Assembly: GCA_028554795.2 (NCBI GenBank)
Contig: JAPYKE020000278.1
Location: forward strand, 370,020-434,019
Source of the DNA: Sinohyriopsis cumingii
Taxonomy: Eukaryota; Mollusca; Bivalvia; Unionida; Unionidae
DNA: 64,000 nt
Direction: 5' to 3'
Part shown: piece after piece, positions 12,164 to 28,311 of the stretch
Position numbering within the stretch: the stretch's first letter is position 1
How the letters are laid out: every line of letters begins with the position of its first letter
Made by a program: the position numbers and the translations under genes
The notes under the pieces: generated by a model
What the model saw: only the letters and a program-made list of their open reading frames with translations
The model's database searches: none
Told to the model about the DNA's origin: nothing

Positions 12164-12863
12164 TGTGTATTCATATGTGTATGCATACTGACACATGTAG
12201 AAAATAACGTTTAATAGGCCTTTATGTCAACCGGAATGAATTTGGGTGAAGCGAAATAATTATGTTGTGAAAATAACATGGAATTTTGTTAAGTAGTTTC
12301 TGAAGATTGATCAATTTATTTGACATATTGAATGTACGTATGTATGTACTCGTGTCTGACTGAAAGCATTTGTTATCACGCCTTAAGGTAGATGCTCTAA
12401 TTGCTTCAGTGCAAGGTATAATCCCTGAGTGATGCTACTTAAACGATAAATACAAAGCCAGGGTTTGATACGGTCCAGCATTAACCAATGTTTATATTCC
12501 GTGTCGGCTTTCCAATTTTTGTTTGTCATGGCTCATGCTATATCCTGTTCTATTCTTCAATCCATTAGGTTAGGGTTAGGTAAACGTATTCTTTGTTAGT
12601 TGTACAAATATTTGTATACAGATTAAAATGAGTTAAGCAAATCCCAGATTAGACACAAATGGCAAGGGTCACGTCTGTTTACTAATATTACCAAAGAACG
12701 TCATCTGGAACCATGACCGATGCCCATAGTTGGCTTATATGTGGAAATAGCTAGCAACGAATCAAGATGGCCACCATGTGATGAACATATTAAGAATGAA
12801 AAGTTTGAAGTTAGCGACCATGACTTTGATATTCACCGGATGAAATCTTGTGTAGAATAACAA

Positions 12864-13750
12864 GAAAAATACAATATCTTCTTTAGTGGTACAATACATT
12901 TGTGCAAACTCATGGGGACTCAGACTTGACTTAACATATAATATACACGGGGACTGGTCTACTAATTAAATACAGACCGAATAACATTCCTTTCTCTCAA
13001 AAAGTGGAACTTATAAATCAGGTGCAACATTAATTAAATAGCGACATAATACAACCTTCAGAAAGACTTTGGTAAAGTCTCGAAATACTGTCTAAGAACC
13101 CAGACATAAACTATCGTTTCGTGGTTGACTATCCCCGTTTGAATTCCATGTGTAAGAAGAAGGTCTATCTCCTACCAAAAGTAGGAGAAATATTGGAAGC
13201 ATTATGTAGACTGCTTGTCTATACGCCATCATGTATCAATTAGTGAACAATGTTTAGAGAGAACTGTTTTTTGTTTCCTATTAATTCGGTATCGGTATTG
13301 GGATTTGAAATGGAGGATGTTTACGGGCCTTCCAGTGATATATAGATCATCAAATGACATGAACTGAGTTCTGGTATACATGGAGGACATAATAATACTT
13401 CCCTCTATGTCTCTTGGTCGTGTGCTTGATTCATAATAGGTGTTTGACAGACTAAGAAAAACAAATATCAAATTAAAACTGGATAAATGTACATTTTTCA
13501 TACACAAAAAAACCCCCTACTTTCTTGGTCATGTTGTCACCAATGATGCGATTACAGTTTCCGATGATAAAAATAACACCGTTATGGAGCTTTCAACAGT
13601 GGTAAATTAACGAACCTACCGTGAAATTTTAGGCGTTGCCTTGTATTGCGCAACTTTTGGTTCGGCTTTTGAATGATGATAGTACGTAGGGATGGAATGG
13701 TGATTGAGAATTGGCCAATAACAGTCAAAAAATACACTGTCCACTGAACC
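12864..13750 (+). pseudogene. Ty3/gypsy RT fossil, unit 5
   Basis: Majority sequence; the private base of this unit lies outside the fossil. Confidence 0.86.
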
Positions 13751-14496
13751 AATTTTTATTATAATTATAATTACACTTGCTAGCAGACAATTAAACAAAG
13801 CTGTTAAAATATATAGGTAATTGAAATATAGACCCTTGCAAGAGTGTATATATTATACACTTTTAGAAAATATATATGTGGTCACATCTTCTCTGCAGTC
13901 TATTAAAATGACATTTTGGAATGAAAGATCAGAGTCGGAGGCTAGCCAAAATGGTGTCTGTAAATTCAGGAGGATAACAACAAAGTAAAGCACAGTCATC
14001 GAAATTCTCATGGAAATGAAATCGGCTTAGTGGACAATATAACAAGTGTGTGATGTTAGTAGAGATGAAAAAAGATAAGATTTACAAATAAAAAAGGACA
14101 GGACATTGAACCAGATCTTTAGCTACAATATATGCGCAAATAACTTGAAAAGATATGTCTTATATGGATATATATTTTAATCTCATTATAAGGTTCTTGT
14201 GTGACAATACTTTGTACAGTCAGTGCCTCGTAAGGCGGCTGATATAGCTCTGGTTACGAACTGATAAACAGTGTAACATCTCACATATGGTCATCATGCA
14301 CAAACGTTAATCGTGACTCATTAACTGATGAGCGTTTTTCCTTTTAAACATAACGCATGTTACAAAATAAAAGCATGGTACATCATGCTATTACATTTAC
14401 AGCAATGAACATCGACGAAGATTCATAATTTGCAAATTAAGGAAATATATTAAAGCAGATATACAAACATTAGCATATATATACACACAGACACAC

Positions 14497-14617
<121 letters not shown>

Positions 14618-14857
14618 TACCTGACCGCAGAGATAAGAAGACAGAAAAATGTACACAGCTCAATCAACCGTCACAGTTGCATGCCGACTAGTAGATTACT
14701 GATTAGTGTATCAGCCAGTATCGCAATAATATATCCGACTTGCTTTTCAAGGTTGCTATTGGTCAAGCCTAACGTCAAGCAACCAATAGGGGCGTGCCAA
14801 GAATTCTAGGCCTTAACTGTGTCGATTTATAGCAAAGTGTGTGAAATGTCAACTCGT

Positions 14858-14911
<54 letters not shown>

Positions 14912-15054
14912 ATTATGAGATACATAATTAACACTTGCAGTAAAATAATATATTTCATATGAAGGATCTGATCTATACTATTAAATTATATTGAACATGA
15001 AGATATCAATCAAATAGGTATAATGCATACAAGCACAGGAATTCATGTGTACAT

Positions 15055-15085
<31 letters not shown>

Positions 15086-15782
15086 GTATTCATATGTGTA
15101 TGCATACTGACACATGTAGAAAATAACGTTTAATAGGCCTTTATGTCAACCGGAATGAATTTGTGTGAAGCGAAATAATTATGTTGTGAAAATAACATGG
15201 AATTTTGTTAAGTAGTTTCTGAAGATTGATCAATTTATTTGACATATTGAATGTACGTATGTATGTACTCGTGTCTGACTGAAAGCATTTGTTATCACGC
15301 CTTAAGGTAGATGCTCTAATTGCTTCAGTGCAAGGTATAATCCCTGAGTGATGCTACTTAAACGATAAATACAAAGCCAGGGTTTGATACGGTCCAGCAT
15401 TAACCAATGTTTATATTCCGTGTCGGCTTTCCAATTTTTGTTTGTCATGGCTCATGCTATATCCTGTTCTATTCTTCAATCCATTAGGTTAGGGTTAGGT
15501 AAACGTATTCTTTGTTAGTTGTACAAATATTTGTATACAGATTAAAATGAGTTAAGCAAATCCCAGATTAGACACAAATGGCAAGGGTCACGTCTGTTTA
15601 CTAATATTACCAAAGAACGTCATCTGGAACCATGACCGATGCCCATAGTTGGCTTATATGTGGAAATAGCTAGCAACGAATCAAGATGGCCACCATGTGA
15701 TGAACATATTAAGAATGAAAAGTTTGAAGTTAGCGACCATGACTTTGATATTCACCGGATGAAATCTTGTGTAGAATAACAA

Positions 15783-16669
15783 GAAAAATACAATATCTTC
15801 TTTAGTGGTACAATACATTTGTGCAAACTCATGGGGACTCAGACTTGACTTAACATATAATATACACGGGGACTGGTCTGCTAATTAAATACAGACCGAA
15901 TAACATTCCTTTCTCTCAAAAAGTGGAACTTATAAATCAGGTGCAACATTAATTAAATAGCGACATAATACAACCTTCAGAAAGACTTTGGTAAAGTCTC
16001 GAAATACTGTCTAAGAACCCAGACATAAACTATCGTTTCGTGGTTGACTATCCCCGTTTGAATTCCATGTGTAAGAAGAAGGTCTATCTCCTACCAAAAG
16101 TAGGAGAAATATTGGAAGCATTATGTAGACTGCTTGTCTATACGCCATCATGTATCAATTAGTGAACAATGTTTAGAGAGAACTGTTTTTTGTTTCCTAT
16201 TAATTCGGTATCGGTATTGGGATTTGAAATGGAGGATGTTTACGGGCCTTCCAGTGATATATAGATCATCAAATGACATGAACTGAGTTCTGGTATACAT
16301 GGAGGACATAATAATACTTCCCTCTATGTCTCTTGGTCGTGTGCTTGATTCATAATAGGTGTTTGACAGACTAAGAAAAACAAATATCAAATTAAAACTG
16401 GATAAATGTACATTTTTCATACACAAAAAAACCCCCTACTTTCTTGGTCATGTTGTCACCAATGATGCGATTACAGTTTCCGATGATAAAAATAACACCG
16501 TTATGGAGCTTTCAACAGTGGTAAATTAACGAACCTACCGTGAAATTTTAGGCGTTGCCTTGTATTGCGCAACTTTTGGTTCGGCTTTTGAATGATGATA
16601 GTACGTAGGGATGGAATGGTGATTGAGAATTGGCCAATAACAGTCAAAAAATACACTGTCCACTGAACC
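15783..16669 (+). pseudogene. Ty3/gypsy RT fossil, unit 6
   Basis: Carries the silent G (15880) also seen in units 4 and 11. Confidence 0.86.
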
Positions 16670-17419
16670 AATTTTTATTATAATTATAATTACACTTGCT
16701 AGCAGACAATTAAACAAAGCTGTTAAAATATATAGGTAATTGAAATATAGACCCTTGCAAGAGTGTATATATTATACACTTTTAGAAAATATATATGTGG
16801 TCACATCTTCTCTGCAGTCTATTAAAATGACATTTTGGAATGAAAGATCAGAGTCGGAGGCTAGCCAAAATGGTGTCTGTAAATTCAGGAGGATAACAAC
16901 AAAGTAAAGCACAGTCATCGAAATTCTCATGGAAATGAAATCGGCTTAGTGGACAATATAACAAGTGTGTGATGTTAGTAGAGATGACAAAAGATAAGAT
17001 TTACAAATAAAAAAGGACAGGACATTGAACCAGATCTTTAGCTACAATATATGCGCAAATAACTTGAAAAGATATGCCTTATATGGATATATATTTTAAT
17101 CTCATTATAAGGTTCTTGTGTGACAATACTTTGTACAGTCAGTGCCTCGTAAGGCGGCTGATATAGCTCTGGTTACGAACTGATAAACAGTGTAACATCT
17201 CACATATGGTCATCATGCACAAACGTTAATCGTGACTCATTAACTGATTAGCGTTTTTCCTTTTAAACATAACGCATGTTACAAAATAAAAGCATGGTAC
17301 ATCATGCTATTACATTTACAGCAATGAACATCGACGAAGATTCATAATTTGCAAATTAAGGAAATATATTAAAGCAGATATACAAACATTAGCATATATA
17401 TACACACAGACACACATAC

Positions 17420-17524
<105 letters not shown>

Positions 17525-17765
17525 TACCTGACCGCAGAGATAAGAAGACAGAAAAATGTACACAGCTCAATCAACCGTCACAGTTGCATGCCGACTAGTA
17601 GATTACTGATTAGTGTATCAGCCAGTATCGCAATAATATATCCGACTTGCTTTTCAAGGTTGCTATTGGTCAAGCCTAACGTCAAGCAACCAATAGGGGC
17701 GTGCCAAGAATTCTAGGCCTTAACTGTGTCGATTTATAGCAAAGTGTGTGAAATGTCAACTCGTG

Positions 17766-17798
<33 letters not shown>

Positions 17799-17941
17799 AT
17801 TATGAGATACATAATTAACACTTGCAGTAAAATAATATATTTGATATGAAGGATCTGATCTATACTATTAAATTATATTGAACATGAAGATATCAATCAA
17901 ATAGGTATAATGCATACAAGCACAGGAATTCATGTGTACAT

Positions 17942-17973
<32 letters not shown>

Positions 17974-18681
17974 TGTATGTATGTGTATTCATATGTGTAT
18001 GCATACTGACACATGTAGAAAATAACGTTTAATAGGCCTTTATGTCAACCGGAATGAATTTGGGTGAAGCGAAATAATTATGTTGTGAAAATAACATGGA
18101 ATTTTGTTAAGTAGTTTCTGAAGATTGATCAATTTATTTGACATATTGAATGTACGTATGTATGTACTCGTGTCTGACTGAAAGCATTTGTTATCACGCC
18201 TTAAGGTAGATGCTCTAATTGCTTCAGTGCAAGGTATAATCCCTGAGTGATGCTACTTAAACGATAAATACAAAGCCAGGGTTTGATACGGTCCAGCATT
18301 AACCAATGTTTATATTCCGTGTCGGCTTTCCAATTTTTGTTTGTCATGGCTCATGCTATATCCTGTTCTATTCTTCAATCCATTAGGTTAGGGTTAGGTA
18401 AACGTATTCTTTGTTAGTTGTACAAATATTTGTATACAGATTAAAATGAGTTAAGCAAATCCCAGATTAGACACAAATGGCAAGGGTCACGTCTGTTTAC
18501 TAATATTACCAAAGAACGTCATCTGGAACCATGACCGATGCCCATAGTTGGCTTATATGTGGAAATAGCTAGCAACGAATCAAGATGGCCACCATGTGAT
18601 GAACATATTAAGAATGAAAAGTTTGAAGTTAGCGACCATGACTTTGATATTCACCGGATGAAATCTTGTGTAGAATAACAA

Positions 18682-19568
18682 GAAAAATACAATATCTTCT
18701 TTAGTGGTACAATACATTTGTGCAAACTCATGGGGACTCAGACTTGACTTAACATATAATATACACGGGGACTGGTCTACTAATTAAATACAGACCGAAT
18801 AACATTCCTTTCTCTCAAAAAGTGGAACTTATAAATCAGGTGCAACATTAATTAAATAGCGACATAATACAACCTTCAGAAAGACTTTGGTAAAGTCTCG
18901 AAATACTGTCTAAGAACCCAGACATAAACTATCGTTTCGTGGTTGACTATCCCCGTTTGAATTCCATGTGTAAGAAGAAGGTCTATCTCCTACCAAAAGT
19001 AGGAGAAATATTGGAAGCATTATGTAGACTGCTTGTCTATACGCCATCATGTATCAATTAGTGAACAATGTTTAGAGAGAACTGTTTTTTGTTTCCTATT
19101 AATTCGGTATCGGTATTGGGATTTGAAATGGAGGATGTTTACGGGCCTTCCAGTGATATATAGATCATCAAATGACATGAACTGAGTTCTGGTATACATG
19201 GAGGACATAATAATACTTCCCTCTATGTCTCTTGGTCGTGTGCTTGATTCATAATAGGTGTTTGACAGACTAAGAAAAACAAATATCAAATTAAAACTGG
19301 ATAAATGTACATTTTTCATACACAAAAAAACCCCCTACTTTCTTGGTCATGTTGTCACCAATGATGCGATTACAGTTTCCGATGATAAAAATAACACCGT
19401 TATGGAGCTTTCAACAGTGGTAAATTAACGAACCTACCGTGAAATTTTAGGCGTTGCCTTGTATTGCGCAACTTTTGGTTCGGCTTTTGAATGATGATAG
19501 TACGTAGGGATGGAATGGTGATTGAGAATTGGCCAATAACAGTCAAAAAATACACTGTCCACTGAACC
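18682..19568 (+). pseudogene. Ty3/gypsy RT fossil, unit 7
   Basis: Majority sequence; no difference noticed. Confidence 0.86.
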
Positions 19569-20314
19569 AATTTTTATTATAATTATAATTACACTTGCTA
19601 GCAGACAATTAAACAAAGCTGTTAAAATATATAGGTAATTGAAATATAGACCCTTGCAAGAGTGTATATATTATACACTTTTAGAAAATATATATGTGGT
19701 CACATCTTCTCTGCAGTCTATTAAAATGACATTTTGGAATGAAAGATCAGAGTCGGAGGCTAGCCAAAATGGTGTCTGTAAATTCAGGAGGATAACAACA
19801 AAGTAAAGCACAGTCATCGAAATTCTCATGGAAATGAAATCGGCTTAGTGGACAATATAACAAGTGTGTGATGTTAGTAGAGATGAAAAAAGATAAGATT
19901 TACAAATAAAAAAGGACAGGACATTGAACCAGATCTTTAGCTACAATATATGCGCAAATAACTTGAAAAGATATGCCTTATATGGATATATATTTTAATC
20001 TCATTATAAGGTTCTTGTGTGACAATACTTTGTACAGTCAGTGCCTCGTAAGGCGGCTGATATAGCTCTGGTTACGAACTGATAAACAGTGTAACATCTC
20101 ACATATGGTCATCATGCACAAACGTTAATCGTGACTCATTAACTGATTAGCGTTTTTCCTTTTAAACATAACGCATGTTACAAAATAAAAGCATGGTACA
20201 TCATGCTATTACATTTACAGCAATGAACATCGACGAAGATTCATAATTTGCAAATTAAGGAAATATATTAAAGCAGATATACAAACATTAGCATATATAT
20301 ACACACAGACACAC

Positions 20315-20441
<127 letters not shown>

Positions 20442-20681
20442 TACCTGACCGCAGAGATAAGAAGACAGAAAAATGTACACAGCTCAATCAACCGTCACAG
20501 TTGCATGCCGACTAGTAGATTACTGATTAGTGTATCAGCCAGTATCGCAATAATATATCCGACTTGCTTTTCAAGGTTGCTATTGGTCAAGCCTGACGTC
20601 AAGCAACCAATAGGGGCGTGCCAAGAATTCTAGGCCTTAACTGTGTCGATTTATAGCAAAGTGTGTGAAATGTCAACTCGT

Positions 20682-20751
<70 letters not shown>

Positions 20752-20890
20752 TGAGATACATAATTAACACTTGCAGTAAAATAATATATTTGATATGAAG
20801 GATCTGATCTATACTATTAAATTATATTGAACATGAAGATATCAATCAAATAGGTATAATGCATACAAGCACAGGAATTCATGTGTACAT

Positions 20891-20921
<31 letters not shown>

Positions 20922-21618
20922 GTATTCATATGTGTATGCATACTGACACATGTAGAAAATAACGTTTAATAGGCCTTTATGTCAACCGGAATGAATTTGG
21001 GTGAAGCGAAATAATTATGTTGTGAAAATAACATGGAATTTTGTTAAGTAGTTTCTGAAGATTGATCAATTTATTTGACATATTGAATGTACGTATGTAT
21101 GTACTCGTGTCTGACTGAAAGCATTTGTTATCACGCCTTAAGGTAGATGCTCTAATTGCTTCAGTGCAAGGTATAATCCCTGAGTGATGCTACTTAAACG
21201 ATAAATACAAAGCCAGGGTTTGATACGGTCCAGCATTAACCAATGTTTATATTCCGTGTCGGCTTTCCAATTTTTGTTTGTCATGGCTCATGCTATATCC
21301 TGTTCTATTCTTCAATCCATTAGGTTAGGGTTAGGTAAACGTATTCTTTGTTAGTTGTACAAATATTTGTATACAGATTAAAATGAGTTAAGCAAATCCC
21401 AGATTAGACACAAATGGCAAGAGTCACGTCTGTTTACTAATATTACCAAAGAACGTCATCTGGAACCATGACCGATGCCCATAGTTGGCTTATATGTGGA
21501 AATAGCTAGCAACGAATCAAGATGGCCACCATGTGATGAACATATTAAGAATGAAAAGTTTGAAGTTAGCGACCATGACTTTGATATTCACCGGATGAAA
21601 TCTTGTGTAGAATAACAA

Positions 21619-22505
21619 GAAAAATACAATATCTTCTTTAGTGGTACAATACATTTGTGCAAACTCATGGGGACTCAGACTTGACTTAACATATAATATA
21701 CACGGGGACTGGTCTACTAATTAAATACAGACCGAATAACATTCCTTTCTCTCAAAAAGTGGAACTTATAAATCAGGTGCAACATTAATTAAATAGCGAC
21801 ATAATACAACCTTCAGAAAGACTTTGGTAAAGTCTCGAAATACTGTCTAAGAACCCAGACATAAACTATCGTTTCGTGGTTGACTATCCCCGTTTGAATT
21901 CCATGTGTAAGAAGAAGGTCTATCTCCTACCAAAAGTAGGAGAAATATTGGAAGCATTATGTAGACTGCTTGTCTATACGCCATCATGTATCAATTAGTG
22001 AACAATGTTTAGAGAGAACTGTTTTTTGTTTCCTATTAATTCGGTATCGGTATTGGGATTTGAAATGGAGGATGTTTACGGGCCTTCCAGTGATATATAG
22101 ATCATCAAATAACATGAACTGAGTTCTGGTATACATGGAGGACATAATAATACTTCCCTCTATGTCTCTTGGTCGTGTGCTTGATTCATAATAGGTGTTT
22201 GACAGACTAAGAAAAACAAATATCAAATTAAAACTGGATAAATGTACATTTTTCATACACAAAAAAACCCCCTACTTTCTTGGTCATGTTGTCACCAATG
22301 ATGCGATTACAGTTTCCGATGATAAAAATAACACCGTTATGGAGCTTTCAACAGTGGTAAATTAACGAACCTACCGTGAAATTTTAGGCGTTGCCTTGTA
22401 TTGCGCAACTTTTGGTTCGGCTTTTGAATGATGATAGTACGTAGGGATGGAATGGTGATTGAGAATTGGCCAATAACAGTCAAAAAATACACTGTCCACT
22501 GAACC
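21619..22505 (+). pseudogene. Ty3/gypsy RT fossil, unit 8
   Basis: Private G to A at 22111, an Asp to Asn codon change shortly before the stop that precedes the YMED motif. Confidence 0.86.
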
Positions 22506-23249
22506 AATTTTTATTATAATTATAATTACACTTGCTAGCAGACAATTAAACAAAGCTGTTAAAATATATAGGTAATTGAAATATAGACCCTTGCAAGAGT
22601 GTATATATTATACACTTTTAGAAAATATATATGTGGTCACATCTTCTCTGCAGTCTATTAAAATGACATTTTGGAATGAAAGATCAGAGTCGGAGGCTAG
22701 CCAAAATGGTGTCTGTAAATTCAGGAGGATAACAACAAAGTAAAGCACAGTCATCGAAATTCTCATGGAAATGAAATCGGCTTAGTGGACAATATAACAA
22801 GTGTGTGATGTTAGTAGAGATGAAAAAAGATAAGATTTACAAATAAAAAAGGACAGGACATTGAACCAGATCTTTAGCTACAATATATGCGCAAATAACT
22901 TGAAAAGATATGCCTTATATGGATATATATTTTAATCTCATTATAAGGTTCTTGTGTGACAATACTTTGTACAGTCAGTGCCTCGTAAGGCGGCTGATAT
23001 AGCTCTGGTTACGAACTGATAAACAGTGTAACATCTCACATATGGTCATCATGCACAAACGTTAATCGTGACTCATTAACTGATTAGCGTTTTTCCTTTT
23101 AAACATAACGCATGTTACAAAATAAAAGCATGGTACATCATGCTATTACATTTACAGCAATGAACATCGACGAAGATTCATAATTTGCAAATTAAGGAAA
23201 TATATTAAAGCAGATATACAAACATTAGCATATATATACACACAGACAC

Positions 23250-23259
<10 letters not shown>

Positions 23260-23330
<71 letters not shown>
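23260..23330. repeat. (AT)n tract between units 8 and 9, 71 bp
   Basis: Uninterrupted; it lies within the interval where the haplotype class switches between units 8 and 9. Confidence 0.95.
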
Positions 23331-23334
<4 letters not shown>

Positions 23335-23575
23335 TACCTGACCGCAGAGATAAGAAGACAGAAAAATGTACACAGCTCAATCAACCGTCACAGTTGCATG
23401 CCGACTAGTAGATTACTGATTAGTGTATCAGCCAGTATCGCAATAATATATCCGATTTGCTTTTCAAGGTTGCTATTGGTCAAGCCTAACGTCAAGCAAC
23501 CAATAGGGGCGTGCCAAGAATTCTAGGCCTTAACTGTGTCGATTTATAGCAAAGTGTGTGAAATGTCAACTCGTG

Positions 23576-23608
<33 letters not shown>

Positions 23609-23751
23609 ATTATGAGATACATAATTAACACTTGCAGTAAAATAATATATTTGATATGAAGGATCTGATCTATACTATTAAATTATATTGAACATGAAGA
23701 TATCAATCAAATAGGTATAATGCATACAAGCACAGGAATTCATGTGTACAT

Positions 23752-23783
<32 letters not shown>

Positions 23784-24495
23784 TGTATGTATGTATGTGT
23801 ATTCATATGTGTATGCATACTGACACATGTAGAAAATAACGTTTAATTAGCCTTTATGTCAACCGGAATGAATTTGGGTGAAGCGAAATAATTATGTTGT
23901 GAAAATAACATGGAATTTTGTTAAGTAGTTTCTGAAGATTGATCAATTTATTTGACATATTGAATGTACGTATGTATGTACTCGTGTCTGACTGAAAGCA
24001 TTTGTTATCACGCCTTAAGGTAGATGCTCTAATTGCTTCAGTGCAAGGTATAATCCCTGAGTGATGCTACTTAAACGATAAATACAAAGCCAGGGTTTGA
24101 TACGGTCCAGCATTAACCAATGTTTATATTCCGTGTCGGCTTTCCAATTTTTGTTTGTCATGGCTCATGCTATATCCTGTTCTATTCTTCAATCCATTAG
24201 GTTAGGGTTAGGTAAACGTATTCTTTGTTAGTTGTACAAATATTTGTATACAGATTAAAATGAGTTAAGCAAATCCCAGATTAGACACAAATGGCAAGGG
24301 TCACGTCTGTTTACTAATATTACCAAAGAACGTCATCTGGAACCATGACCGATGCCCATAGTTGGCTTATATGTGGAAATAGCTAGCAACGAATCAAGAT
24401 GGCCACCATGTGATGAACATATTAAGAATGAAAAGTTTGAAGTTAGCGACCATGACTTTGATATTCACCGGATGAAATCTTGTGTAGAATAACAA

Positions 24496-25382
24496 GAAAA
24501 ATACAATATCTTCTTTAGTGGTACAATACATTTGTGCAAACTCATGGGGACTCAGACTTGACTTAACATATAATATACACGGGGACTGGTCTACTAATTA
24601 AATACAGACCGAATAACATTCCTTTCTCTCAAAAAGTGGAACTTATAAATCAGGTGCAACATTAATTAAATAGCGACATAATACAACCTTCAGAAAGACT
24701 TTGGTAAAGTCTCGAAATACTGTCTAAGAACCCAGACATAAACTATCGTTTCGTGGTTGACTATCCCCGTTTGAATTCCATGTGTAAGAAGAAGGTCTAT
24801 CTCCTACCAAAAGTAGGAGAAATATTGGAAGCATTATGTAGACTGCTTGTCTATACGCCATCATGTATCAATTAGTGAACAATGTTTAGAGAGAACTGTT
24901 TTTTGTTTCCTATTAATTCGGTATCGGTATTGGGATTTGAAATGGAGGATGTTTACGGGCCTTCCAGTGATATATAGATCATCAAATGACATGAACTGAG
25001 TTCTGGTATACATGGAGGACATAATAATACTTCCCTCTATGTCTCTTGGTCGTGTGCTTGATTCATAATAGGTGTTTGACAGACTAAGAAAAACAAATAT
25101 CAAATTAAAACTGGATAAATGTACATTTTTCATACACAAAAAAACCCCCTACTTTCTTGGTCATGTTGTCACCAATGATGCGATTACAGTTTCCGATGAT
25201 AAAAATAACACCGTTATGGAGCTTTCAACAGTGGTAAATTAACGAACCTACCGTGAAATTTTAGGCGTTGCCTTGTATTGCGCAACTTTTGGTTCGGCTT
25301 TTGAATGATGATAGTACGTAGGGATGGAATGGTGATTGAGAATTGGCCAATAACAGTCAAAAAATACACTGTCCACTGAACC
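24496..25382 (+). pseudogene. Ty3/gypsy RT fossil, unit 9
   Basis: Majority sequence; the double substitution of this unit is upstream of the fossil. Confidence 0.86.
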
Positions 25383-26128
25383 AATTTTTATTATAATTAT
25401 AATTACACTTGCTAGCAGACAATTAAACAAAGCTGTTAAAATATATAGGTAATTGAAATATAGACCCTTGCAAGAGTGTATATATTATACACTTTTAGAA
25501 AATATATATGTGGTCACATCTTCTCTGCAGTCTATTAAAATGACATTTTGGAATGAAAGATCAGAGTCGGAGGCTAGCCAAAATGGTGTCTGTAAATTCA
25601 GGAGGATAACAACAAAGTAAAGCACAGTCATCGAAATTCTCATGGAAATGAAATCGGCTTAGTGGACAATATAACAAGTGTGTGATGTTAGTAGAGATGA
25701 AAAAAGATAAGATTTACAAATAAAAAAGGACAGGACATTGAACCAGATCTTTAGCTACAATATATGCGCAAATAACTTGAAAAGATATGCCTTATATGGA
25801 TATATATTTTAATCTCATTATAAGGTTCTTGTGTGACAATACTTTGTACAGTCAGTGCCTCGTAAGGCGGCTGATATAGCTCTGGTTACGAACTGATAAA
25901 CAGTGTAATATCTCACATATGGTCATCATGCACAAACGTTAATCGTGACTCATTAACTGATGAGCGTTTTTCCTTTTAAACATAACGCATGTTACAAAAT
26001 AAAAGCATGGTACATCATGCTATTACATTTACAGCAATGAACATCGACGAAGATTCATAATTTGCAAATTAAGGAAATATATTAAAGCAGATATACAAAC
26101 ATTAGCATATATATACACACAGACACAC

Positions 26129-26140
<12 letters not shown>

Positions 26141-26215
<75 letters not shown>
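26141..26215. repeat. (AT)n tract between units 9 and 10, 75 bp
   Basis: Uninterrupted AT dinucleotides. Confidence 0.95.
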
Positions 26216-26219
<4 letters not shown>

Positions 26220-26459
26220 TACCTGACCGCAGAGATAAGAAGACAGAAAAATGTACACAGCTCAATCAACCGTCACAGTTGCATGCCGACTAGTAGATTA
26301 CTGATTAGTGTATCAGCCAGTATCGCAATAATATATCCGATTTGCTTTTCAAGGTTGCTATTGGTCAAGCCTAACGTCAAGCAACCAATAGGGGCGTGCC
26401 AAGAATTCTAGGCCTTAACTGTGTCGATTTATAGCAAAGTGTGTGAAATGTCAACTCGT

Positions 26460-26541
<82 letters not shown>

Positions 26542-26680
26542 TGAGATACATAATTAACACTTGCAGTAAAATAATATATTTGATATGAAGGATCTGATCT
26601 ATACTATTAAATTATATTGAACATGAAGATATCAATCAAATAGGTATAATGCATACAAGCACAGGAATTCATGTGTACAT

Positions 26681-26712
<32 letters not shown>

Positions 26713-27424
26713 TGTATGTATGTATGTGTATTCATATGTGTATGCATACTGACACATGTAGAAAATAACGTTTAATAGGCCTTTATGTCAACCGGAATGA
26801 ATTTGGGTGAAGCGAAATAATTATGTTGTGAAAATAACATGGAATTTTGTTAAGTAGTTTCTGAAGATTGATCAATTTATTTGACATATTGAATGTACGT
26901 ATGTATGTACTCGTGTCTGACTGAAAGCATTTGTTATCACGCCTTAAGGTAGATGCTCTAATTGCTTCAGTGCAAGGTATAATCCCTGAGTGATGCTACT
27001 TAAACGATAAATACAAAGCCAGGGTTTGATACGGTCCAGCATTAACCAATGTTTATATTCCGTGTCGGCTTTCCAATTTTTGTTTGTCATGGCTCATGCT
27101 ATATCCTGTTCTATTCTTCAATCCATTAGGTTAGGGTTAGGTAAACGTATTCTTTGTTAGTTGTACAAATATTTGTATACAGATTAAAATGAGTTAAGCA
27201 AATCCCAGATTAGACACAAATGGCAAGGGTCACGTCTGTTTACTAATATTACCAAAGAACGTCATCTGGAACCATGACCGATGCCCATAGTTGGCTTATA
27301 TGTGGAAATAGCTAGCAACGAATCAAGATGGCCACCATGTGATGAACATATTAAGAATGAAAAGTTTGAAGTTAGCGACCATGACTTTGATATTCACCGG
27401 ATGAAATCTTGTGTAGAATAACAA

Positions 27425-28311
27425 GAAAAATACAATATCTTCTTTAGTGGTACAATACATTTGTGCAAACTCATGGGGACTCAGACTTGACTTAACATAT
27501 AATATACACGGGGACTGGTCTACTAATTAAATACAGACCGAATAACATTCCTTTCTCTCAAAAAGTGGAACTTATAAATCAGGTGCAACATTAATTAAAT
27601 AGCGACATAATACAACCTTCAGAAAGACTTTGGTAAAGTCTCGAAATACTGTCTAAGAACCCAGACATAAACTATCGTTTCGTGGTTGACTATCCCCGTT
27701 TGAATTCCATGTGTAAGAAGAAGGTCTATCTCCTACCAAAAGTAGGAGAAATATTGGAAGCATTATGTAGACTGCTTGTCTATACGCCATCATGTATCAA
27801 TTAGTGAACAATGTTTAGAGAGAACTGTTTTTTGTTTCCTATTAATTCGGTATCGGTATTGGGATTTGAAATGGAGGATGTTTACGGGCCTTCCAGTGAT
27901 ATATAGATCATCAAATGACATGAACTGAGTTCTGGTATACATGGAGGACATAATAATACTTCCCTCTATGTCTCTTGGTCGTGTGCTTGATTCATAATAG
28001 GTGTTTGACAGACTAAGAAAAACAAATATCAAATTAAAACTGGATAAATGTACATTTTTCATACACAAAAAAACCCCCTACTTTCTTGGTCATGTTGTCA
28101 CCAATGATGCGATTACAGTTTCCGATGATAAAAATAACACCGTTATGGAGCTTTCAACAGTGGTAAATTAACGAACCTACCGTGAAATTTTAGGCGTTGC
28201 CTTGTATTGCGCAACTTTTGGTTCGGCTTTTGAATGATGATAGTACGTAGGGATGGAATGGTGATTGAGAATTGGCCAATAACAGTCAAAAAATACACTG
28301 TCCACTGAACC
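27425..28311 (+). pseudogene. Ty3/gypsy RT fossil, unit 10
   Basis: Majority sequence; no difference noticed. Confidence 0.86.

Larger units (their letters stand above)
23331..26215. repeat. Repeat unit 9 (2885 bp)
   Basis: Short head microsatellite again: 8 CT, 16 bp AT. GTAT is 10 and the AT tail is 75 bp. The head is T-form although it follows the A-class tail of unit 8, so a haplotype switch lies near 23050-23456. Two adjacent private changes at 23848-23849 turn ATAGG into ATTAG. Confidence 0.97.
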
